From contig JAJYZD010000177.1 in the NCBI GenBank assembly GCA_021800315.1, positions 1 through 7,913 of the forward strand: DNA of 7,913 nucleotides, written 5' to 3'. Shown one piece after another: positions 1 through 7,100 of this stretch. The notes beneath the pieces were generated by a model that did not search any database, was not told where the DNA came from, and saw only the letters and a program-made list of their open reading frames with translations. The DNA is from Bacillota bacterium (GTDB lineage Bacteria > Bacillota > Desulfotomaculia > Desulfotomaculales > JAJYZD01). Both the position numbers and the translations under genes were made by a program. The stretch's first letter is position 1, and every line of letters begins with the position of its first letter.

Positions 1-96
1 AGAAATCGCCACCGGACATGCCATTGCAATAAGAGAGAGCTGCCCATCAGCATTTTTCATATCTGCCATGATATTCCAGGCAGGGACTTATGGGTA

Positions 97-983
97 ATGC
101 TAAGGTTACTACCGGCTACCTCCCTGTACATACTGACCCTCATGGTTACCGGCGGCTTTGCCCTGCTGCTCTTCGTTCTCTGGGAACTGCGCCAGCGGGA
201 GCCGATGATCGATATCCGCCTTTTGAAAAACAGCGTTTTCAGCGCGAGTCTCATCGCTTCGGCACTAGTCTTCGCCGGTCTCCAGGCCACAATGTTCTTA
301 ATTCCGAACCTGGTTGAGAACCTCCCGGGTTACACCGCGTTGCAGGCCGGTCTTCTGTTGATGCCCATGGGCCTTACCATGGGGCTTCTGATGCCGGTCA
401 GCGGGCGCCTGTTCGACCGGGTGGGAGCGTTCTGGCCCGCCTTCGTCGGTTTGACGCTGGCGACCTTTATTACCTACCGGTTGCATACCGTGGGCCTTTT
501 GTCCAGTTACCAAGGTATCGAGATCACCATGGTGTATTGGGTCCTGGGGGTAGGTCTGTCCATGATGCCGATAATAACAGCCGGCATGTATACCATACCG
601 CCTTCCCTGGTGAGCCGGGCCTCGGCCCTGAGCTACACGGTGCGAAATATTTCCGGTTCCCTGGGCATCGCCTATTTGGTCTACGTGATGTCGAGCCAGG
701 CGGTTTACCATTATAACTGGCTGGCCAGCACCGTAACCCCTTCGTCCCCGGCGGCCTCCGTCCTGACCCACCTTTCGGCTTTGCTGGGCCGGAACGCCGC
801 TATTACCACCTTTTCCGGCCTGGTCCTGCGCCAGGCTACGGCCCTGGGGTTCGATGACGCCTTCGTGGTGGCGCGGTCATGGTCGGGCTGGCGATTCCCA
901 CGGTCTTTTTCCTGACCAAGGGCCGGATGGACGCCGCGCGGGCAAGGGCGAACGCCGCCTTGGGCAACGGCGGCCTGCAATAG
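97..983 (+). pseudogene. DHA2-type MFS multidrug exporter, 3' half, frameshifted
   Basis: Proton-coupled major facilitator of the 14-helix DHA2 (EmrB/QacA-like) drug-export family, an inner membrane protein. Recognisable family sequence starts with a membrane helix ending in FVLWELRQREPMIDIRLLKN (about 142-231), the usual link between the two halves of DHA2 proteins. It continues through several hydrophobic helices and the typical ASALSYTVRNISGSLGIAY segment (about 619-675). About 290 residues remain of a family norm near 450-520, so the N-terminal half is missing or outside the window. In-frame sequence upstream of the ATG at 97 is open to position 1 but does not look like an MFS protein. 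The frame read from 97 ends at TGA 913-915 with a nonsense tail (SWSGWRFPRSFS). Shifting frame at about 871-876 restores a normal tail, VMVGLAIPTVFFLTKGRMDA and onward, ending at TAG 981-983. One missing G in a GCG-GCG pair explains this. A sequencing error is the alternative to true decay. Confidence 0.85.
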
Positions 984-992
984 CCGGGCCGA

Positions 993-1238
993 GCTTTACA
1001 GTGGTGGAGGGATATGGGTTCAGTTGTTTATCCAAATGCCACGGAATTACTAATAGTTGCAGATGGTGGAGGAAGTAATGGCTCACGGACAATGCTGTGG
1101 AAAGTAGAATTGCAAAATCTCAGCGCCTTGGGGCTATGCCCGACTCTTCGTTGCCTGGCGTCGGGTCTGCCGGGACCGGCCGGGTGGTTGTACCGGTATG
1201 ACCTTTCCAAGAAACAGAATGTTTACGGGAGTATGTGA
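993..1238 (+). pseudogene. ISAzo13-family transposase fragment
   Basis: A short internal piece of a DDE transposase of the ISAzo13 family (DDE_Tnp_ISAZ013, also called Rhodopirellula-type). The translation includes LQWWRDMGSVVYPNATELLI (from about 996) and then VADGGGSNGSRTMLWKVELQ (to about 1115). It holds the family's very characteristic ADGGGSNG block around a catalytic aspartate and the WK.ELQ that follows. Family similarity starts a few bases after the broken exporter's stop and fades at about 1118. The rest of the open frame, to TGA 1236-1238, does not resemble the expected continuation (VCH-PPGTSKWNKIEHR) and I found that continuation in no other frame. Only about 40 of the family's roughly 400 residues remain, so it is an inactive relic. 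An ATG at 1014 could be called as a 74-residue gene, but that would be a mis-annotation. No terminal inverted repeats or target duplication were seen. Confidence 0.8.
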
Positions 1239-1370
1239 GACCTATTTAACCGTCTCCGCCGCCCAACGTCTCCACAAGCCTTGCCGCCCCTATGGCCGGG
1301 TGTTAGAATTAGCTGATAATTACGTCAAGGAAGGAATCCCGAGGCTTGATAACGGCCGGCCCCGTGCCGG

Positions 1371-1400
1371 ATGACGGCCGGATAGGAGGGAGCCTATAAC
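1371..1400 (+). promoter_or_regulatory. Possible sigma-A-type promoter for the SIMPL gene
   Basis: ATGACG (1371-1376, four of six consensus bases of the -35 box) is followed after 18 bases by TATAAC (1395-1400, five of six of the -10 box). This would start transcription near 1407 and give a leader of about 54 bases before the TTG start at 1461. Such matches occur by chance, so this is only the best candidate seen in the gap. Confidence 0.3.
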
Positions 1401-1443
1401 GGCGCAGACTGTTCCGTAGGAGTTGTCAAAGGGTTATTCAGCG

Positions 1444-1451
1444 AAAAGGGG
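1444..1451 (+). promoter_or_regulatory. Ribosome binding site that selects a TTG start
   Basis: AAAAGGGG lies 9 bases before TTG 1461. The ATG at 1454 is nearer but opens a frame that stops after seven codons (ATG CGC ATT GAA AGA TTT CTT TAA), so it cannot be the start of the long gene. The TTG is followed directly by a Lys-rich N-terminus and a membrane helix, which supports it. Confidence 0.55.
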
Positions 1452-1460
1452 ACATGCGCA

Positions 1461-2243
1461 TTGAAAGATTTCTTTAAGCAGTATTTTAAAGAATGGTCCA
1501 CAGTTCTTGCGGCGGTGATACTGGGTATAAGCGTGATCGTCGGGACAGTGATTGTTGCCCGCATGGTGACTTACGTAAAGACTTTTGACGCTTCCCAGTT
1601 GGCGGTCACCGGGACGGCCGAACAGAACGTAACCTCCAACGAAGTCAAGTGGACGGGCCAGTTTTCCGTGGATACCAACCTGACCGATTTAAAGACCGGT
1701 TACGCTCAAATGGACAAAGACAAGGCGCTGGTGACCGGTTTTTTGCAAAAGAACGGCATATCCTCCCAGGACGTGACGGTGTCTCCGGTGGTGATGAGCG
1801 AAACCTTTCCCAGCGTGAAGTACAATCCCCAGGCCGCCCAGGCTTTAGGGAAAGCTGCTCTTTCGGATTACACCCTGCGTCAGACGGTGGTCGTTCAGTC
1901 GGGTAATGTGAACAAGATTACGGGTCTGACTCAGCAGGTGGGATCCATGATTAACGAGGGAGTCAATTTCTCCACCCAGAGGCTGGAGTATTATTATACC
2001 AAGCTGCCGGGGTTGCGCAGTCAAATGATCGCAAAGGCGGTCACCGACGCCCAGACCAGGGCCGAAAAGATTGCGGCCGCCACAGGAGTCAACCTGGGGC
2101 CCCTGGTATCGGTGAACACCGGGGTGTTGCAACTCACTCCCGTTAACTCCACCGAGGTTTCCAATATGGGCACCTACGATACCACCACCATCCGGAAAAC
2201 CCTGACGGCGGTGGTGCGGGCTTCATTCCGGCTGGCGAACTGA
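1461..2243 (+). CDS. SIMPL (DUF541) domain protein, membrane-anchored
   Basis: A 260-residue protein of the SIMPL/DUF541 family, which includes E. coli YggE and Brucella BP26/OMP28. Members are exported or membrane-anchored. Some are linked to oxidative-stress tolerance or form channel-like oligomers, but the molecular role is not settled. A short basic N-terminus is followed by one hydrophobic helix at about residues 13-36 (VLAAVILGISVIVGTVIVAR), read as an uncleaved anchor or signal-anchor. The SIMPL domain runs from about 47 (LAVTGTAEQNVTSNEVKW) to the end (LTAVVRASFRLAN). It shows the usual pattern of an opening VTG strand, a helix with paired Lys/Asp (MDKDKALVTGFLQKNGI), the TLRQTVVV strand and a helix AKAVTDAQTRAEKIAAATG. 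The length is normal for the family. The start is TTG with GGGG 9 bases upstream. The gene appears monocistronic and faces the - strand operon convergently. No functional link to that operon is visible. Confidence 0.9.
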   Translation: MKDFFKQYFKEWSTVLAAVILGISVIVGTVIVARMVTYVKTFDASQLAVTGTAEQNVTSNEVKWTGQFSVDTNLTDLKTGYAQMDKDKALVTGFLQKNGISSQDVTVSPVVMSETFPSVKYNPQAAQALGKAALSDYTLRQTVVVQSGNVNKITGLTQQVGSMINEGVNFSTQRLEYYYTKLPGLRSQMIAKAVTDAQTRAEKIAAATGVNLGPLVSVNTGVLQLTPVNSTEVSNMGTYDTTTIRKTLTAVVRASFRLAN

Positions 2244-2329
2244 TTTCGTTACGACCACCATTGGGAAGCGTCGACGCCTTCATTGCGCCCTGCCGGAACC
2301 CCGGACCGGCCTTAGCCAACTTTGCAGGA

Positions 2330-2361
2330 GGACTTGCCCGGTCAACCAGGCGGGCAGGTCC
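2330..2361 (+). terminator. Hairpin downstream of the SIMPL gene, possible terminator
   Basis: The arm GACTTGCCCG (2331-2340) pairs with CGGGCAGGTC (2351-2360) over ten pairs, with one T-G wobble, around a ten-base loop. G2330-C2361 extends the stem. It lies about 87 bases past the SIMPL stop. A run of T does not follow directly: CCCGCCCCG comes first, then TTTGGCTTTTA. It is therefore an imperfect intrinsic terminator or another RNA structure. The nearly symmetric stem could also act on - strand transcripts. Confidence 0.4.
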
Positions 2362-2407
2362 CCGCCCCGTTTGGCTTTTAGCCCACCATTTCATACTATA
2401 TCTTCCT

Positions 2408-2914
2408 TTAGTTGGTCCTGAGGTAAACCCTGCCTGTGCAAACATAGGACCAAGCATGACGAAACACAGCTAACTTGACAACCTGAAACCGAGCAGAAAC
2501 AAATGGCTTTGCCGCATACGCATAATTCAAAGCGAACTTATACATTCCCGGAATAATTTGGTAAACTTCTGCTCCGTTGCCGGCTCCACCAATCGTGGGT
2601 ACCACAACGGTTCCTTTGAAGTTACCATGGGAATCAACGGGAAAGAGCAATGGCGATTCCCCCGATTGACCTACTGTCGTCTCCTGCAGAGAGCTAATGG
2701 CTGGCAGTACGAGCGGGAACAATTGCCGGCTGGCCCCGGTGCCGCGATTCCTCCCCATGTCTAAAGCCAGGGGCATCCGCGCGGCAGTTCGGTGACTACG
2801 CGGGCCACCCGGCATAAGCCGGCCCCCTACGCGGTGTATACTCCCGCGGTTGCCGCTGCCTTCTTCAGCTGAGATAAGAGCAAAGGCGGATATAAGATCC
2901 GCTGCAGGCGCCAT
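2408..2914 (-). CDS. Unrecognised open frame downstream of jetD, possibly a decayed gene
   Basis: A 168-codon open frame beginning with ATG 15 nt after the jetD stop, same strand, ending TAA 2408-2410. I do not recognise it. The first 55 or so residues are rich in Gly, Arg and Pro and look like translated non-coding DNA, and they cover a hairpin that could end the operon. From about residue 60 onward the text looks more like protein: LFPLVLPAISSLQETTVGQS, then FPVDSHGNFKGTVVVPTIGG, then AEVYQIIPGMYKFALNYAYA. This alternation of short hydrophobic strands with Gly/Asn turns suggests a beta-rich extracellular or Ig-like fragment. The end (FRHAWSYVCTGRVYLRTN) again looks random. No ribosome binding site stands before the ATG (CAGAACTAGACCGGC). 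Either it is the remnant of an older gene or, less likely, an extra gene of the operon. Confidence 0.25.
   Translation of the reverse strand: MAPAADLISAFALISAEEGSGNRGSIHRVGGRLMPGGPRSHRTAARMPLALDMGRNRGTGASRQLFPLVLPAISSLQETTVGQSGESPLLFPVDSHGNFKGTVVVPTIGGAGNGAEVYQIIPGMYKFALNYAYAAKPFVSARFQVVKLAVFRHAWSYVCTGRVYLRTN
2886..2902 (-). terminator. Small hairpin just after jetD, weak terminator candidate
   Basis: Read on the - strand, GCGGAT-CTTAT-ATCCGC forms a six-pair stem 27 bases after the jetD stop, followed by CTTTGCTCTTATC. The pyrimidine-rich tail is suggestive but lacks a real T run, so termination here is only possible. Confidence 0.25.
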
Positions 2915-2929
2915 GCCGGTCTAGTTCTG

Positions 2930-4117
2930 CTAGATCTTCCGAAGGATTTCCGCCTTCACCCAGGCGAACCCTACCTGTTCCTGCTCAAGGCGCAGGGCCG
3001 GTGCGAGGCGATCGTAGCGCAAGTCGTCATACAGGCTTTTCTCCTCTGGCCGCAGGCGTTCCAGGTCCCTGGCGGTGGGTCGATCCTCCTTGCCCCAAAA
3101 ATCCCGGTGTGCCAGCAGGGTTGCGCGGTCCATCAGCAAAGACCGGGTGGCCGGGAAGTGGCTGCGCCATTGATCAAGGATGTTGAAGCCATGGGTGTCG
3201 ATATCACCCCAGTAGAACATCTCTTTATCCCGGAGCCACTCGGCCGGCGCCAGGTGGCTGAAGCCGTAACCGGAACCGAAAAGGACCATGCTTTCCGCAC
3301 ACTCAGGGAAAGCCAGGAGATTAACCTCGTTCTCCGTGACGAACACCCGTCGAACCGGAATCGACAATCCGGCGAACTCCTCGTCGGCTACGGTAAGATA
3401 CGACAGGCCGTGGATACGCAGGTTGGGGTCCAAAATCCTGAAGCTGACCAGGGTCGGTTTGGTCTTAAAACCGTAACGACGCTCGAAGGATCCCTTACCG
3501 ATATGGCTTAGGTCTATGGCGTCCGGCTGGAGGACGATGTCCAGCAACTCGCCCAGGAGTCCGCGGTTACGCTCAATGAATTTGGTATCGATGCCGGGCA
3601 GGTCCACGGAGCGCAGGTAGATTCCGGGACAGGGATTCCGGGCTACCCACTCCAAAACATTCAACAGTCTCGGCCACAGCTCCGCCGCCTCCAGGACCTC
3701 ACGAGGATTCTTAATTATCCAGGGGTCAAGGTCCGGAAATCTATCCCGGATGTCTGCGGCAAGCTGCCGGAGACGGGCCGCTTCTCCTTTTTTCCCGATA
3801 AGGGCGAGGCCGTCCTCCTCCGTCTCGATCAGGGCCGCCACGGGAATGTGGTTTTTGCCCAACTGGCGGTGCCGGATCTCATCCCATTCCAGAGTGTAGC
3901 CGGAGCCGGTCTTCTCCTTGCCTGCCGCTACGAGGGAGGCAATCCACTGCCTGGCTGCCGAAAATTGCGTGGAGAGATCTTGTCCTCCAGGACGCCGCAA
4001 GGGAATCCGCAGGGGGAAGACCGCTACGCCTCCCAGGACGGCCGCCTGGATGCGCCCCTTGTCCCAGTCGCGCTGCAATCTCAGGCGGATATCTTCCGGT
4101 TTGGTCCAGTTAGTCAT
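2930..4117 (-). CDS. jetD: Wadjet type I nuclease subunit JetD (DUF3322/DUF2220)
   Basis: Nuclease of the Wadjet anti-plasmid system. In this family JetD is a topoisomerase VI A-like, metal-dependent enzyme that cuts circular DNA captured by the JetABC motor, in the cytoplasm. The 395 residues are the usual length. An N-terminal DUF3322 domain covers about 1-190 and a C-terminal DUF2220 TOPRIM domain about 220-390. The TOPRIM acidic residues are visible: E262 in VFVTENEVNLLAF, and D305 and D307 in FYWGDIDTHGFNILDQWR. The conserved LRLEQE near the C-terminus (375-380) is also present. The ATG at 4117 overlaps the TGA of jetC (ATGA), so translation is probably coupled, and no strong independent ribosome site is seen. 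It is the last certain gene of the operon. No frameshift or missing catalytic residue is apparent, so it looks functional. Confidence 0.95.
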   Translation of the reverse strand: MTNWTKPEDIRLRLQRDWDKGRIQAAVLGGVAVFPLRIPLRRPGGQDLSTQFSAARQWIASLVAAGKEKTGSGYTLEWDEIRHRQLGKNHIPVAALIETEEDGLALIGKKGEAARLRQLAADIRDRFPDLDPWIIKNPREVLEAAELWPRLLNVLEWVARNPCPGIYLRSVDLPGIDTKFIERNRGLLGELLDIVLQPDAIDLSHIGKGSFERRYGFKTKPTLVSFRILDPNLRIHGLSYLTVADEEFAGLSIPVRRVFVTENEVNLLAFPECAESMVLFGSGYGFSHLAPAEWLRDKEMFYWGDIDTHGFNILDQWRSHFPATRSLLMDRATLLAHRDFWGKEDRPTARDLERLRPEEKSLYDDLRYDRLAPALRLEQEQVGFAWVKAEILRKI

Positions 4118-7100
4118 GACTGTCGAGCCGCCCTTTGGGCGCGGTACTCCTCAATGGTCAGATTCCGCAGCTGAGAGTTGCCGCCGTCCTCGTTGTGGAC
4201 AAAGCCCACGGCGGCCACATGGGGCTCTATGATGTGGATCTTTTGCAGGGGAGTGACGATCAAAAGTTGCAGGTTGAGATGCCTGAAGAGCTTCAGAGCG
4301 AACCGCGTGGATTCGTCCGAACCACGGCCGAAGGCCTCGTCGATGACGGCGAAACGGAAACTGCGGGAGCGCACGGCGCCCCATTCCAGGCCGAACTGAT
4401 AGGCCAGGCTGGCGGCCAAGACGGTGTACGCCAGTTTTTCCTTCTGGCCTCCGGACTTACCCCCGGCATCAGTATAATGTTCGTATTCCGCGTTACCCTC
4501 CCGCCAACACTCCGAGGCGGAGAAGGTGAACCAGTTGCGCACGTCGGTCACCTTGCGCGTCCAACGCTGGTCCAAATCCGCCCGGCCTTCGCGGCCGCGG
4601 AATCGTTCGATGACACTTTTGACTTGGAGGAATTTCTCCTCGGAATACTGATCGTCCACGGAGCCCGTGAGTGTCCCCTGGGTGCAGGCCCGCAGTTCCT
4701 GCTGGAAGTCGCGAACCTCGGCGTCGGTGGTGATCTGGGCCTCCAACACGATATAGCGCCCGGGATTGTAGTCGATCTGGATCAGGGAGGTATTGATCTG
4801 TTCGATCCGTTCATGTATAGTCTGCTGTTCCTTGAACAGTTGGGACTGGAAGCCGGCTACTTCCCGGATGGTGTTCTCGTTCAGCAATTCTTTGAAACGC
4901 GCATCAAAGCGCGGCAGGTCGTCGGCCTCAAGCTTCTCCAGCATTAAACGATATTCCTGGGCCGCCTCGATGTCGGCGTCCACCTCCTGGGTGTCCAACG
5001 GATAGGCGGCGTTGTAAGCGCCCATGGCCTGGATTATCCTGTCCCGCACGGTGCTGATCCGCTTGTTCTGGGCATCGATCTTATCCTGCAGCCACGTGCG
5101 CATCTCCCTCTCGCGGTTGTCGCATGACTCCACCGTCAGGGTCTGCCCGCCCATTGCCAGGGCCCATAACTCCGCCAGCCGGGCGAAACGCTCTTCCTTC
5201 TGGGCCGGATCCAAGACAGCCACGGCGTCGCGACAGGCCGCCAATTCCTTGTCGGCCTGATCCCGGTGCACGCCGTTGACGGCCAGTTTATTCTCCGCTT
5301 CTTTTTTCTTCTCCTCGGTATCCTTCAGTTTGGTCTCAAGGTCACGAAGTTTGCGGGTCAGGGTCTGCAACAAGTCGGAGGCTGCCTCCAGAGTGTTTTT
5401 TTCGTCCTGCAGCCTGGCGATGGCAATAGCCACCGACTTCCAGTCCAGATCCGCAAAGTCCGAGTACATGCCGATTTTAGCAAGGTCCTGGAGGTGCCGG
5501 TCGAGGTCTTTCTGTTCCGTTTTGGCGGCGCCTATCCTGTCGGAGAGAGAGCGGATTCGACTCTCGAGCGCTTGGCTTTGCTGCTCCAGGGCGGATATCT
5601 TCCCTTCGTTGGTCCAGCCCAAAACGTAGCGACTACGATCTTCCAGACGGTGGCGATCGTCCTTTTCGTGGCGTTCGCCGCCCCCTTTGACCTGTCCTGC
5701 CCGGGTCAACGCCCGCTTCTCCCGGCGGAACTCCTCAAGCGTGTCGCAGCAGGCGTAGTCGAAACGACGGCCCAACTCGCCCGCCAGCCATGCGAAGAAG
5801 GGAGAGTCGGGCTTGATGAGGATCTTCCGGACCAGGGAAACGGGATGCAACGTGTCCGGAACCTGCCCCGCTCCGTCCCACACCCGGAAATAAACCAGCC
5901 GGCCCTGGAGCCGGGTGCGATCGACCCAGGCGGCAACCAGGGCGTAATGGCGGTCCGGCACCAGGAGGGACAAACCGAAGTTATGTAACAGTCGCTCGGC
6001 GGCGCCTTCCCAGTCGGCCTGGGCCTCGTCCACCTGCAGCAGTTCGCCGGCAAACGGCATGTCCTCCTCCGGCAGACCCAATGCGCAGCACATGTCTGTT
6101 CGGACGGTGATCTGCGCCTGGGGAATGTTGCTACGACGCTGACGCAGGGAGGCCAACTCCGCTTCGATAGCTTCCCGCTCCCGCTTGAGTTGGTGCAACG
6201 CCACCCCCGCCTCGGTCAGCAGGTTTTGCAGGGTGGCTTTGCGGTTGTCGAAGGCGTTTTGCATTTCCGCCAGGCGCTGCTGGTTGGCCACAAAGGCGCC
6301 GGTGTTCCGGGCGGCCGGCAACTCCAGGTCCCGGGCCAAGCCGGCGTACTGGTCGGCCTGGTTTTTCCGTTTTTCCTGTTCCTTTTGTTTGGCCTGGATT
6401 TCGGCGGCGATTTGCTCGATGCGGTCCCCGCCGTTTTGGGCAATGGCGAGTCTTATCCGGACCTGTTCCTCCCGGCCTTCGTCCAGGAGGCCGGTCAGTT
6501 CACGCACCCTGGCCTCCAGTCGCTCACCGCCCTCCCGCAGCCGGCTCAACCATTTTTCCAGCAGTTCCGCTTTGAGGAAGGAAAAGTACGGCTGTAAGGT
6601 GTCCCGGCAGGTTCGCCAGGACCGGAGATCCTCCAACAAGGCGGCGTGGCCGTCGCAATCAGCCACCAGCGGGGTTAGGCGGCCGATCTGCTCCTTGGCC
6701 TTGAGGATGGCCGCATGAGCGCCGTTGAGATCGTCGAAATGCTCAATAAGGGCGCGGACACGGGTTTGCACATCATAGGGTTCCAGCATGTGCTCCCGTA
6801 CGAAATCGGTAAGGTTGCCTACGGATTTCATGGATACCGTCTGATTGAAGAGTTCCAGAGCCTGCTCGTCCTTGATGCCCAACCGGCGACGGAACGCGGC
6901 GCCGTAGGGCAGGAAGTTCTCGAACAACTCAACGCCTGGTACAAGTCGCAACCGTTTCTTCAGATCATTGATGTTCGTCCCGAAACCGGCGAAATCGCCA
7001 ACGATGGAAAGGGCTCTGTCGGCCACCACGTAGAAGCGGGCCGGCTGCCCCTGGTTGTCCTTGATCCAGAATACCTGGGCCAGGGTAACGTCCTGCCTGT

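Larger units (their letters stand above)
1239..1460. other. Gene-poor stretch upstream of the SIMPL gene
   Basis: About 220 bases without a convincing gene. A 58-codon frame from ATG 1198 to TGA 1372-1374 on the + strand is open (it includes VLELADNYVKEGIPRLDNG), but it has no clear ribosome site and no family I recognise. A GC hairpin CCGGC-CCCGT-GCCGG lies at 1356-1370. The octamer ACGGCCGG occurs directly repeated at 1352-1359 and 1374-1381. No tRNA cloverleaf or known riboswitch was seen. The stretch probably carries the 5' control region of the SIMPL gene plus debris from the inserted element. Confidence 0.4.
2244..2929. other. Convergent intergenic region, mostly unassigned
   Basis: About 690 bases between the stop of the SIMPL gene and the stop of jetD. 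It holds a strong hairpin near the SIMPL end, an open - strand frame of doubtful status (2408-2914) and small GC hairpins: CCGGC-ATAA-GCCGG at 2809-2822 and GCGGAT-ATAAG-ATCCGC at 2886-2902. The part around 2461-2580 is AT-richer by eye than the flanking genes, as would fit foreign or decayed sequence. I saw no tRNA, CRISPR repeat, insertion-sequence ends or known riboswitch. Confidence 0.5.

Noticed and set aside
298..771. 157-codon - strand open frame opposite the exporter
   Set aside because: Its translation is His/Gly/Arg/Gln-rich and typical of antisense to a membrane protein. The + strand carries clear MFS sequence.
1423..1464. 13-codon leader peptide (TTG 1423 to TGA 1462-1464) overlapping the SIMPL start
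   Set aside because: The AGGAG is immediately adjacent to the TTG, so spacing is poor. The peptide has no regulatory codon run, and the overlap is easily accidental.
2475..2480. Perfect TTGACA as a promoter -35 box in the convergent gap
   Set aside because: No acceptable -10 box lies 16-18 bases downstream and no gene follows on the + strand.
2558..2764. 68-codon + strand open frame in the gap
   Set aside because: Its composition looks random, it has no ribosome site, and the opposite strand frame reads more like protein.
4135..4947. 270-codon + strand open frame opposite the jetC 3' end
   Set aside because: It is antisense to the strongly conserved JetC head. Its translation is not family-like, and long antisense frames are expected in GC-rich genes.
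5266..5988. 240-codon + strand open frame opposite the jetC middle
   Set aside because: It is a mirror of JetC coiled-coil codons with low complexity and no ribosome site or recognised domain.
6061..6105. Cys-Cys pair (MCCALG, about residue 464) in the JetC hinge as a Rad50-type zinc hook
   Set aside because: The cysteines are adjacent rather than CxxC and lie in a globular hinge segment. The conserved flanks match the JetC/MukB-like pattern, not Rad50.
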